Assembly (NCBI RefSeq): GCF_001641265.1
Contig: NW_020167522.1
Coordinates: 744,001-808,000 of the forward strand
Direction of reading: 5' to 3'
Source of the DNA: Pseudogymnoascus destructans
Lineage: Eukaryota > Ascomycota > Leotiomycetes > Thelebolales > Thelebolaceae
Length of the DNA: 64,000 nucleotides
Below are positions 54,165 to 64,000 of this stretch, one piece after another. Made by a program: the position numbers and the translations under genes. The first letter of the stretch is position 1. Each line of letters opens with the position of its first letter. Under the pieces are notes generated by a model. It had not been told where the DNA came from and did not search any database. It was given only the letters and a program-made list of their open reading frames with translations.

Positions 54165-54638
54165 TGTTACGACGGAACAAGAAGGCTGGCCAACTACAGG
54201 ACAGGAAGGAGGGAGGTCGCATGAGACCGGCCCTGGTACCTGGAGGGGCAGCGGGGAATAGTAGTTCTGAAAGTATCACGTAACGACTTGCAGGATGATG
54301 AGAAGAGTCCTAAGAGTCCAGGACTCCGAGGACTCGAGTGAGTTCCCAGGAGTCCACTAGGCACGTGACGGACTCGCAGGATGATGAGAAGAGTCCTAAG
54401 AGTCCAGGACTCCGAGGACTCGAGTGAGTTCCCAAGAGTCCACTAGGCACGACGCCACTATATAAGTAGATAGTATTTCCTTAGATAGGAGCTTCGTGCT
54501 CAACTCAATACAGTATTTGTTATATACTAGTAACGTGTTACTTGAAGCCTTTGTGTCTGATCCCCTGCCTCCTCTGATAAGTAAACCTTTACGCAAGAGA
54601 ACCTCTGTGTCTTCTATCGTTTAGAAGTCAGCGTTACA
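54165..54638 (+). mobile_element. solo LTR, family L1, with TGAGG target duplication
   Basis: 474 bp from TGTTACGACGG to GCGTTACA. It is flanked by TGAGG at 54160-54164 and 54639-54643. It carries the same two GAGTCC-rich U3 units, a TATA (CTATATAAG) and core block as the inverted copy at 52751-53225. Confidence 0.93.
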
Positions 54639-55098
54639 TGAGGCTGTAAAATGTGAAACTAGTTTATACGGATTTCATCTGCAACCTCTTAGAGTATTTG
54701 GTCGGTAGGCGCGTATCTACTAATTGTAAGGACCTTTGTCCACTTTAAAAGGGTCTTCTCTTGATTTTCTAATAATAGTTGTTGTGCTTGTCGCGCTTCT
54801 TGTCACGTTAACCCTCCCTTTATACGATTAAGAACTGTCTTTAAATTAAGATTTAAAGCCTTTATGTACAGACTCTTATATTTGCCATTATTAATGCCTA
54901 TAATAGCTTCATTGATGCTTCTTTGGCGTACCATGTTAATGTTGATGGTGTTGTTGTAAAGTTGTTGGTAGTCGCCCTCCCCCCTACTGTAGTTATGCCA
55001 TTGGTGTAGTTACGCCACGACCTACGTTATAGCAGGGCGCCCCCGACGCGGACCTGCGACCGACCCTTCCTACTTCCTACCCACCCGTGACATAATCC
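54639..55098. other. no gene seen
   Basis: AT-rich, decayed DNA then a GC-richer stretch from about 55010. No supported coding region. Confidence 0.45.
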
Positions 55099-55410
55099 AT
55101 GGCGACAATTTATATGAACACCTACCACGGCAGAGAATTCCCCCCCCCCGATGATATACACAGAGAGGCCAAATACGTGTCTGTACTCAAAGATTGTATA
55201 GCGCGCGAAGGTTCAGAACTCGAAGACGTCCAACTACAAATCCCCGAGACAAGAGAGAAATTGTGGCTTGGTTATGGGGTGTACGGATGGATACACATAA
55301 GCGATGGGGATGGTATAGGTGATGGCATGAGATTCTCGATGGGCACGACAGACACAAGCGGCCATAGGGTATTGAATGGTGAATATGTCGTCAACGAAAA
55401 GTGGTCCTAG
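55099..55410 (+). CDS. small protein of unknown function, 103 aa
   Basis: ATG-initiated frame (MATIYMNTYHGREFPPPDD) ending 52 bp before the target site of hAT copy 2. It has mixed composition with a Gly/Asp-rich segment (ISDGDGIGDGMRF). No family recognised. A run of nine Cs at 55141-55149 lies inside the frame, so a frameshift there would change the product. It may be a short host gene or a gene end. Confidence 0.4.
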   Translation: MATIYMNTYHGREFPPPDDIHREAKYVSVLKDCIAREGSELEDVQLQIPETREKLWLGYGVYGWIHISDGDGIGDGMRFSMGTTDTSGHRVLNGEYVVNEKWS

Positions 55411-55806
55411 AATACAAATGGAATGGATTTTACTCTGACTCTCTTGTCTCGGGGATTTGTAGTTGGACGTAGGCTGCGCACTACTCGCCCAATACTCGGC
55501 TCACTCACTCAGTGGGTTACTCAGCTGGGTGAGTAGCTGAACCTTTCACTCGACTCGGTGAGTGAGGCCAATACTCAGTTACTCTGTAAAAACCCAGTGA
55601 GTACTCGGCTGTCACGTGTAAGATATATGCATTACGTGAACAGTCCCTCATACGATTAATACTGTTTTATGGTTACAGTTGTAAGTTAACTTAAAGTATT
55701 ACATTTATCAGCATCACTCTACCATCTCTAATAAGCTGTGAGAACGAATCACGTATATTCCTCTATCTAAGTACCACGATTATCAGAAGATTATCAGAAC
55801 ACTATA

Positions 55807-58762
55807 TTATATATGCTCAAGAACATCTTTCCACCTTGCTTGATGAGGCCGGCCAGACCTACTAATACCTAAAGTATTTATAGGGTCTTGACGAGTAGCT
55901 TGAAAGATATCAAGTAGATCTCCTCCAGTCTTCCGAGGGCGTTGGATAGGCGTTGGTGGCGAGGACGGCATATCCTTATCTTCATCGTCATGAATAGTTG
56001 GAAGTATAGGCTCCTCATTATTACCATCTTCTCTTATATCTTCATTATCTGGGATATCGTCATCTGGGATGTCGTATAAGGTCTCGTTAAGACGGTCAGC
56101 CCTATCTCTTTCTTCACCTTGTTGGTAGCGCATTTGTCGTTCTTCATGTGCAGCTTGTGATAAGTCTTGCTGTTGCTGTGGCCACTGAGGATTAAACGGA
56201 GGATATTGTACCTTTGAATATGTCTCTCGGATATGTGTATTTGATCGTGGTTCTTCTTCATCGCTGATATATTGTAACTCGATAGAATTGCACATCCGTT
56301 GTCGTTGTGCCTCATACTCTTCTTCGACTTGCTCCTCAGTCATATCAACGACGTCCATCATATCTGCAAGCTTGTCACGATGACCTTGACGATTCTTGTA
56401 TTGTCGAGAGTAATATATAAGCATAATACTCTTAATCGTCTCAGGATTAAGTTGACCACGTCGGTGGCCACATACGTCCCTTGCGGCACTAAAGACTCGC
56501 TCAACTCCAGACTCAGCAGCAGGAATACAAAGTATATCACGAGCCATTGCTGATAGACCAGGAAATTGCTCTTCCTTTTGTTGCCAAAATAGCAATATCT
56601 TTGTGTAGATATGTGCTATACAAGTTAGAATAAGATTATCAGAAGATTACCAGAAACTTACGAGCATCAAGATAGAGATCAGCCTCATTCACATATTCCT
56701 CTCGCTGGCCCCGAGTCCCATTTAATGTCTGACTTTGCTGCAATACTAAGGCTAATGGATCCATATCTGCATCTCGTAATCCTGATTGACTCGCAACTCG
56801 CACTGTAGAGTACTGCTCTTTATAAAGAGTCCTAAACTGTTGTTCAAACTCTGTCTCCCAATTTCGTATTGAAAAGTCAAGCTTGCAAACCTTTTTGTTA
56901 AAGTGTGAGAGCTTCACACTAGGATTTAAGATACTAGCAAATGCGAAGATAGATCCAGTATTTGTGTATAGCTTGTTATAATACTTCCTAATCTTCTTCT
57001 CTGCAGCATCGATTGCTAAAGTCATCTTTGCTGCCCATGGATATGTCTTATGCCGTAGCCGGTGCCGAGTTCCTTCAAGCGTTGATAAGAGTTTTTGATA
57101 TACTCCAAGTGTATAGCAGACAGTAGGTCCGGCTGACGATCCAATGTTTGTTGTAAAGAAGTTGAATGGCCTTGTAAGATCAATGATGTATTCGATGTGC
57201 TTCCATTCTAGCTCGCTAAGTCTGAACATGTGAGCACCATGATCGCCTCGAGTATATTGATTGATTGTTGACTTGAGTTGCTGTGCTCGCAGAAGCATAT
57301 GGCATGTCGAATCCCATCGAGTTGATACATCTTGAATAAGTCGAAGAAGCCTCTGAGATGATTGACCCCGGTTCATGTTTGCCTTTTGCAAAGTCATAAA
57401 CCTGTTCCTTCGAGTTTGACTTGAATTAACAAAGATAGTGAGCTTCCGGAGCTATGAGATATTAGAAAAGACTACCAGAAGTTTACCAGAACTAACAAGA
57501 GAATATATACCTTTCCAAGTGTAAATCCAATACCCTTGTCCTTCTGCAACTTTGCAAGGCCCTCCATCTGATTCTCTTCTTCCCAGTTCATTAAGATCTC
57601 TTGATTTGTTGGCGTAATCCGGATTCGACCAAGGAGAGCACTAAGGACAAGTTGAATAACGTGAGCTAGGCAGGGTATGTGTTGTACTTTTCCTCCAATG
57701 AAATGCTCGTTGTCTGCAATACTATCAAGCATTATTTCCACATCTCTCATCATTGAAGTGTTGTTTGACGCATTATCAGTCGTAATGGATATAATTCGTC
57801 CTTCTAAATGCTGCCTTGTGATAACTTTTTCAAGTATTCCACATAACTCAGCACCAGTATGCTCTGTATATATAGGTTCAAACCCAATCAAGACCTCTTG
57901 CATTTTCCAATGACGGTCGATAAATGATGCAATAACACCCATAAATGAAAGTCGAGTAACACTTGACCAACAGTCGAGCGATAATGCAATCTTTGAACCA
58001 GGAACAACATCTTGTAGCATCTCTTCTTCGATTTGTGTGAGCTTTGTTGTTAAGAGGTTTCGAATAGTTGTTGCTGAGGGTAGTGGATAGTGAGGATTCT
58101 GTAAGATAGCAAGCCTTTTCCATTCAGGATCCTCGACTGAGCGGAACGAGCTATGAGTTGAGATAACTGTGTATAGAACTTGTTCGTAAAATGCCTCTTG
58201 TGTGAGAATATGATCCTATTATAGATATTAGCCTATATAATTCTGGTAATAATCTGGTAATCCTTACCTGTTGAGGTCGCATCTGATTGATTCGCATTTG
58301 ATAGAGACTATCCTTACCCATCCGTGACTTCTTTTTGCAAATGTCTGATGCAAGATGTGTTGCCATAGACTTTGGGCCAGCAGACTTGATTGCAGGATGC
58401 GTAAGGGCCTTCGAACAATAGGTACAAATGACACATGGTTCTCCAGAAAGCCGGTCTGCTCCTTGGTGATAAATTCTCCAGTATTGAGAACTCCGGTTGG
58501 TTGAATCCCATGCAATCTTCGTAAGGAGTTTTGTAGTATGATCTGAGTGTTGTTCATACCATCGTGATAGCTTCCACCACTCAATGAATACATCGTGTGT
58601 ATCCTTAGTCCATTTGATGAATTGGTTTAATTTGCCAGTATATTCGAGGCCCGCAGGGATTTGATTTAATGAAGGTAGTCGTTGAGAAGAGGGAAGAGAG
58701 TCTGAGAATATATTAGAAATAGGATTGTCAGAGTCAAACAACTCTGAATATTGCGATGACAT
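55807..58762 (-). CDS. hAT transposase, copy 2
   Basis: Same four-exon structure as copy 1, exons 58762-58268, 58215-57511, 57451-56662 and 56615-55807. The triad Asp246, Asp312, Glu702 is kept. Differences from copy 1 seen by eye are Asn to Asp and Gln to His and Ala to Val after the second Asp, and three in the acidic tail (Arg to Trp, Arg to Gly, Cys to Arg). Which copy is closer to the active source is not known. Confidence 0.93.
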
Positions 58763-58881
58763 TTGGCAAGTAGCAAATTGTTTGATTATCAGAAGATTAC
58801 CAGAAGTCTGGCTACGATGAAATACTTAAATCTCTATAGCCCCTATTCGCGTCGGAAAATCAAATACTCCATTTCTCTCCT

Positions 58882-60032
58882 CTACTCTAACTCCAGAAAC
58901 AACATATCCTGTGCAGCTGATACCTTAGCCCACTTTTCCTTATCAAATTTCTTAGAGTAGACAAGTAAGAACGCCTCTTTGAAGCTAGAACTATGAGTGG
59001 AGACTTGTAACCATCCGTTGTCGACAAGATTGTAAGACTTTGGGTACCACTGCGCAGGTCCTGGTAATTGGGCCCACTTTCCAAACTTCCAAGCTGTAAA
59101 GTTTGTCCAAACTGCCTGCTCGTACAAACAGAAATATTTATGTGGTGGGATAACGTTGTGAAAAGTGCTATAATAAACAATTAGTATCTCTAGAAGATTG
59201 CTAGAATGATCAGAGACGTACCCTTCTTCTACATCAATCCATGGCATATATTCAAAGAGATGCTCAGGCTTCTTTCTCAGCTTTCCAGCCTTTCTCGTAT
59301 ATGAGCGGATACAGCTATCCCAGAAATGTTGCCACTTGCGGAAATTGGACTCTTCATGGGCCTATCAACCGTTAGTATTACCAGAAGATTACCAGAAGAT
59401 TACCAGACTATGAGGTACCAACATCAATGCGTGCTTGAGTTAAGAGAGCCTGGATGCTAGCGATCTCTTCATCAGAAAGCTCATCTGGTAGAACAGCCTC
59501 GTCATTTAAAATATCGTCGCGCCGTAACATAAGCTCCAACTCTAAATCGTCTTCAACCTCAGTATCCTCCCATTCGCTGTTATGATCGTCATCGATTGGG
59601 ATACTGGTGATACCCTCAAATGCAGCAAGCTCAGACAGAAGTTGTGGCGGAGTAGATGGTGGGGCTTGTGGAGAAGAAGAAGGGGCGCTAGTATTCTTGA
59701 CTTTCTGATTCGCAATGCAAGATGCATGGGTGCCCTTTTCAGTCCTGTTTATAGTTAGATTAAGGCTACCAGAGATTACCAGAAGGAACTTACCGAACAC
59801 GAATACGCTCAACCTTCAATTCATTCTGTAGACGTGTCTTGTCTTCAGCAGAGGCAGCGATATACTTTGCAGACTTGTATAACTTCTTTAAGTAGTAGCT
59901 CAGATCGCCATGGTCAGCCTTGAGTGCTAAATGAACAGCCTTCTCATCTTCAGTAAGGTTGGAGACGCGGTTGCGAGCTTTGATAGTATTCAAATTAGTG
60001 GAGAGTTCTTCAGGTGCCTTGCGTTTCGCCAT
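58882..60032 (-). CDS. transposon-carried acidic-patch protein, copy 2
   Basis: Exons 60032-59794, 59744-59419, 59351-59222 and 59167-58882. The translation is identical to copy 1. The 5' leader intron, start ATG and intron repeat motifs are all kept. Confidence 0.75.
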
Positions 60033-60426
60033 GCTAAACACGTGATTAGCAGAAGATCATCAGAAGTTCTGACTGTAGAATCAAGATAATAAACTTACTT
60101 GAGGTCCTAGTGAAGAGGTAAAGCGCAAAAGAGAAGAAGAATGTGTAGATCGGAACGTAACCAAGGAAGGTGGTTGGTTGTAAGGTTGTTGTTTTTTTAA
60201 AGTTGCAAACAATTATATTCGTCAAGGAATATTCACCTGCAAATAATTACTGTTCTAAACAACACTACAACGCGTACCTTCAAATAAAACACATACCTTT
60301 CAACCTCTACCTCTTTCTTTACTCTTTCTACAACATCCTTGCTACAAACTCACTGTAAGTACATATATCTTTTGATCTACTTCTTTGTCTTGTGTATACT
60401 TCACTAACTCATCTTAATGTTAGCAA

Positions 60427-61059
60427 ATGGCTCGTATTAAGCAAACTGCTAGGAGATCAACTGGCGGCACAGCACCAAGGATGCCACTTGGATTACAGGC
60501 TGGCTCTAGGCTTGGTGGAAAGGGAAAGGGAAAGGAAAAGGCTGTGCGCACAGCAAGAAAAGCTCCAGTTCGCTCATCTCAAGCTTGCAACAATCATGCT
60601 CAGAAGGCCATGCGCCGTGCAAAGTCTGGTAAGAGGATTACCAGAGGATTACCAGAACTCTCTAATAAACATATAGGCACCAAGGCTCTCCGCGATATCA
60701 GAAGACAGCAACTTGATACTCGCCTGATTATTCCAAAGCTCTCATTCCAGCGTCTTGTTAGGGAAATCGCACAAGACTTCAAGTCCAATCTTCGCTTCCA
60801 GCAATCTGCTATCCTAGCTCTCCAGGAAGCTGCCGAATGCTTCCTCATTCGAGAATTTGAGAGTATGATACTTGAACATAGTGACAGGGACATACTAACA
60901 GTTATAGTGACAAATCTCCTTGCTATTCATGCGAAGAGAGTGACAATTCAGGCAAAGGATATGGTATTGGTTCGGCGTTTGCGGGATATGATGTTTAATC
61001 ATGGAGCTGTAGGCTTAATCGATGGAAATGTCTCTCACCCAGGAATGAAGGTTAGATAA
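60427..61059 (+). CDS. histone H3 variant of the hAT transposon, copy 2
   Basis: Translation identical to copy 1, with introns 60629-60676 and 60863-60907. It keeps K4, R9 (in place of K9), T14 and M18 and the full histone fold. The leader intron corresponds to 60355-60423. No nucleotide difference from copy 1 was noticed in the gene. Confidence 0.92.
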   Translation: MARIKQTARRSTGGTAPRMPLGLQAGSRLGGKGKGKEKAVRTARKAPVRSSQACNNHAQKAMRRAKSGKRITRGLPELSNKHIGTKALRDIRRQQLDTRLIIPKLSFQRLVREIAQDFKSNLRFQQSAILALQEAAECFLIREFESMILEHSDRDILTVIVTNLLAIHAKRVTIQAKDMVLVRRLRDMMFNHGAVGLIDGNVSHPGMKVR

Positions 61060-61377
61060 GTTCTGGCAACCTTCTGGTAACCTGGTACCTAAAGGCAAAG
61101 GTTATAGTGTGGAATAGGATATCAACGACATGGGAATGGAGTTATTGAGTTATGGCGTTTTACGATATCGATATCAATGTGAAGTCACGATCACACCCCC
61201 TTTTCAATGACTAATCAAACACGTGATATAACTGGGTTGCCAAGACCTATACTAGGTACCCGGCAAGTGAGTAATCCTCATTCAACAATACTCGGGATAT
61301 GAGTGAGTAACTCAGCTGGGTGAGTAGAAATTCTACTACTCGACTCATGAGTACCCAGTGCGCAGCCTAGTTGGACG

Positions 61378-62131
61378 TCTTCGAGTTCTGAACCTTCGCG
61401 CGTCGCAATCAATCACCTGCATCAACGTGAAGTTCCACAATGCCCCAAATCATATTCGATTTGCCATTTGCCATTTGCCATTTGCTATTTGCTGTTTGCT
61501 CCCCTCGATTCGGAGAGACGAGAATGGTTCGCGTTCGCCCTCTGTACAACTCTCAGATCGCCTTAACCAATCCAGCCATCACCATGATATTGAAAGTGCA
61601 TCTCTCACTGTCCTCGGTCGTATAAATTCGTCTGGCGCCGTATTGGATCTTCTCCATGCATGACAGAGTACAGCTCAATGGAGCATCGCCAGGACATCGC
61701 ATCCCAAGGTTCGGATGGCAGCTCTTAGCAGTGCCAATTGAGCGACCGAGACCCGAATCCCCCACAAAGACTGTATTGTATATAAGTCAGATGATTATAT
61801 GATTGTACTCGCCGGTGCCTCAGATTCATACCTCGCACGCCTCCTGGGTGGCTTCAAAGTCTCTGGGTGCGATTGAGTCGAAGAAGTTCAGAATGTGTTC
61901 TGCCATTGGCGGGGTGCTACAAATCTTTTACTGTTAGGTAACATTAGGATTATAAATATGATCTACTTACTGTAGTATTTGATTTTGGTGGGATAGACCT
62001 ATTCGAATGTACTGCGGAATGTTATGTAGGCTTTCGCCTGAGATAAAACGGCAAAAGTGGGCGCTCCGTCTTGAAATTCACAACTTCACCTCCAACCCAA
62101 AACAACCCGTCGTTGGTACACGAAAACAGGT
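61378..62131. other. host flank with microsatellite and unassigned minus-strand frame
   Basis: A 7-bp repeat (ATTTGCC, about six units, the later ones degenerate) lies at 61459-61500. A minus-strand frame at 61553-61765 (GDSGLGRSIGTAKSCHP, then CTLSCMEKIQYGARRI) may be a gene exon; I do not recognise it and no complete model emerges. Confidence 0.35.
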
Positions 62132-62371
62132 TCAACATATTGGATAATGTCTGTAGATGTATGACGCAAATGTTGGAATGCAGTCGGCGAAGTAATGGTT
62201 TTGGTCAATGGTGCCGCTGAATCTGCAGGTAGCTTTGCCATTATCGTTGAGGGTTGCAGAGATTTGTCTAGGATGAGCAGCAGAAACGGTGTACCGGCCC
62301 TCGAAGGTCAGGCATGCGTGAAAAAAGGTAATGACGGAAAGAAGAGCAGGGATTGGCTGAAAGAACTTCAT
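62132..62371 (-). CDS. small secreted protein, probably truncated, 79 aa
   Basis: ATG at 62371 gives a signal peptide (MKFFQPIPALLSVITFFHAC) and a mature part with CRFSGTIDQNHYFADC. It is a paralogue of the 113-aa protein at 62885-63226: both have the signal peptide, a DNGK block, a Cys pair and then FASYI or FAAYI. This copy stops about 30 residues early, either truly shortened or ending in an unrecognised intron. Confidence 0.6.
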   Translation of the reverse strand: MKFFQPIPALLSVITFFHACLTFEGRYTVSAAHPRQISATLNDNGKATCRFSGTIDQNHYFADCIPTFASYIYRHYPIC

Positions 62372-62849
62372 TGTGGCGCTGAAATGGTGGTGTGTTGCAA
62401 GTGACGCTGTGTGTGGAAACATGCAGTATTCACCGAAGGAAGTTTTGAATGTTGACAAATGTAGGAGTATTCAGTCAGAAGCGAAGGGTAGAAGGGGTAA
62501 ATTGTAGATGGGATAAGTAAGGAGTAGAAAGTGTAATCAGTGAGAAGTGAAGTGCGAAGTGAGAAGAGGTAGGGGGTAGTGGGTAGGGAGGAAGGGGCAG
62601 AAGGCGTAAGGGGCAGGGAGCTGAGAAGTAGCAAGCGTAAGGAATAAGAAGGCGAAGAGGGTGCTGAATGTAGTTGCGTTGGAGGTGTGGGTGCAGCGAA
62701 CTTGTATTTAAGAAACTTGACGGAAGTCCGAGGAGTGAGCGTGTAATGATCGGAGAAAATGAAACGGTGAAAATGGAATGTAAGAAAACAAATTCGCGGT
62801 ATGGTGCAGCTGATCTGTGACGTGTTATAATTTGTTAGTACTTTAATAA

Positions 62850-62863
62850 AAGGGGGGGGGGGG
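62850..62863 (+). repeat. poly-G tract
   Basis: A run of about 12 Gs downstream of the secreted-protein gene; its length may be unreliable. Confidence 0.6.
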
Positions 62864-62884
62864 CGAGTTTTTGAAATTCCATAC

Positions 62885-63226
62885 CTAGCAACCATAATTT
62901 TTAGCTTTTACGCTAAAATTAATAGGAAGTCCTGGATATGCTGGGATTGCACTGATGGTGGTTTTAAAATCAAATTCATGACCATTATTGATGTAGCTAA
63001 CGATTGCTGCATCGTTTGTGATATAGGCCGCAAATCCTGGAAGGCAGGTGGCAAAGTTAGAAGCACTCTTAAGATCACAATTCCACTTGCAAACGTTTTT
63101 GCCGTTATCACTCAGAATTCCCGAAAACCCTTTCTTGTCAGATGTCATAAATCCGTCGAGTATAAGGCAAGCGTTAGAAACGGCGACGAGCGAGGTAAAC
63201 GCCAAAAGTTGATGGAAGAACTGCAT
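62885..63226 (-). CDS. small secreted cysteine-containing protein, 113 aa
   Basis: ATG at 63226. Signal peptide MQFFHQLLAFTSLVAVSNAC, then about 93 residues with five or six Cys (CKWNCDL, CLPG, final C). No enzyme motif. Small size, secretion and a tandem paralogue fit fungal effector-like or cell-surface proteins. It lies at the edge of a repeat-rich region, as such genes often do. No further domain recognised. Confidence 0.7.
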   Translation of the reverse strand: MQFFHQLLAFTSLVAVSNACLILDGFMTSDKKGFSGILSDNGKNVCKWNCDLKSASNFATCLPGFAAYITNDAAIVSYINNGHEFDFKTTISAIPAYPGLPINFSVKAKNYGC

Positions 63227-64000
63227 GGTGACTGGAGTGCTCTAGGGCTGTTTTGGTCTGGTTGCGAGAATAAATGTGGCGGTATGATTATTTCCTTGAT
63301 TCTATGATGTGAAGTGCTAAACTAACTTTCTATAGAGGATATAGGTCATATATATAGCTTTGAAAACTCTCAAAAACTATGTCGACCAAAATGAGGACGG
63401 GGCAATATCAATGAGACATGCACACGCAAAACCATATCACAGAAACAGTATGGGCTCAAGCCACTTCAGCTGCTTTCTCGACACATAATTCTAGGCCTAG
63501 GTCTACGAGTGGAGCTCTCATGCAAGGAGGAAAGGAGTGACTTTCATTGTGGTGCATTCTAGGGGCGGGGCAAATAGCCATTCTAAGGGAGTGCAGATGG
63601 GGTCCGGAAATTATACCAATGAGCAGTGTACTGTTGTCAATAATAAGAATACAAAACTAAAACAATTGTCTCACTCTATAATTGAGATGAATTTCATACC
63701 ATATATTTTTGTCTACTAGGGCCTAGTAACTAGGTTCTAAATATGATACTTTATTAGGGGAAAGCCGATATTCGTGCCGCCCAAAAGTCTGGAGAGGAAC
63801 TATACATAACAATAGTGTCTTTAGCAACTGTAGTTCAAGTATAAGATTTCAGTCACTAAGGTTGCAACCAATAAGTTAATTACTCAAAAATGGGACCAAC
63901 AAGATAATCCTATCGGCTAAAATAGCTGGTACAAACCCTCAAGTCAATGTAGCCCAGTGTGTAAGATAGTATACGGCCCGTATACTGCCAAGGAATGCAC
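63227..64000. other. no gene seen
   Basis: Upstream region of the secreted protein then AT-rich DNA. No frame of note. Confidence 0.5.

Larger units (their letters stand above)
55470..61369. mobile_element. hAT-superfamily transposon carrying a histone H3 gene, copy 2
   Basis: 5900 bp with the same 13-bp ends (TAGGCTGCGCACT). It is flanked by a perfect but different 8-bp target duplication, GTTGGACG, at 55462-55469 and 61370-61377. Aligned at an offset of 54179 to copy 1, I saw six substitutions (five transitions) in the transposase half and one 4-bp insertion near the right end, so identity is about 99.9%. Same orientation as copy 1. All three genes are intact. Confidence 0.95.

Noticed and set aside
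1291..61369. The whole 60-kb segment as one composite transposon between two hAT copies
   Set aside because: Each copy has its own different perfect 8-bp target duplication, so they are independent insertions.

Overview
The window looks like nuclear DNA of a filamentous ascomycete, and I lean towards Leotiomycetes. The evidence is short GT-AG introns with CTAAC-type branch points, single-copy fungal genes (RAP1 with BRCT, Myb, ARID-like and RCT modules, SWF1, MAM3, LSB5, HP1) and a dense load of fungal transposon families (hAT, Helitron, pogo/Fot1, MULE, Gypsy, solo LTRs). Placement below phylum is inference.

Layout. 1-7.9 kb: a Helitron Rep reading frame (minus strand, open to the window edge) split by a 5.9-kb hAT transposon. 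7.9-9.8 kb: pogo relic and low-information DNA. 9.8-14.4 kb: host genes (736-codon protein with a conserved C-terminal domain; LSB5). 14.5-16.8 kb: a Fot1/pogo element with perfect ends but a decayed transposase. 16.8-18.4 kb: decayed Ulp1-like fragment and a minisatellite. 18.5-19.5 kb: membrane protein. 20.2-23.7 kb: old LTR relics. 24.3-37.8 kb: gene-rich host block RAP1, SWF1, a PPC-decarboxylase-fold protein, MAM3 and a Ser/Pro-rich protein. 38-47.4 kb: nested Gypsy halves, LTRs and a MULE. 48-49.1 kb: HP1, embedded in repeats. 49.3-54.7 kb: inverted repeats and solo LTRs. 55.5-61.4 kb: a second copy of the hAT element. 61.4-64 kb: host DNA with two related small secreted proteins.

The standout is the hAT element (1291-7186 and 55470-61369). 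It has 13-bp terminal inverted repeats, perfect 8-bp target duplications that differ between the two copies, and three intact spliced genes: a 932-aa hAT transposase with its DDE residues, a 326-aa protein of unknown function with an acidic patch, and a 179-aa histone H3 variant. The H3 variant keeps the histone fold and K4 but has K9R, K14T and K18M in its tail. Since H3K9 methylation read by HP1 is the usual fungal heterochromatin mark on transposons, a transposon-borne H3 that cannot be methylated at K9 suggests an anti-silencing or chromatin-marking function. That function is a hypothesis; the gene content and the residues are read directly. Most introns in the element carry the same ~11-bp repeat (ATTACCAGAAG-like), which is also unusual.

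The second oddity is the MULE at 45.3-47.4 kb. Its coding sequence and leader are filled with short, perfect or near-perfect inverted repeats (more than ten with arms of 10 bp or longer), far more than expected by chance.

Two of the host genes connect to chromatin: RAP1 (telomere protein) and HP1 (H3K9me reader). The two hAT copies are direct repeats flanking about 48 kb that contains them.
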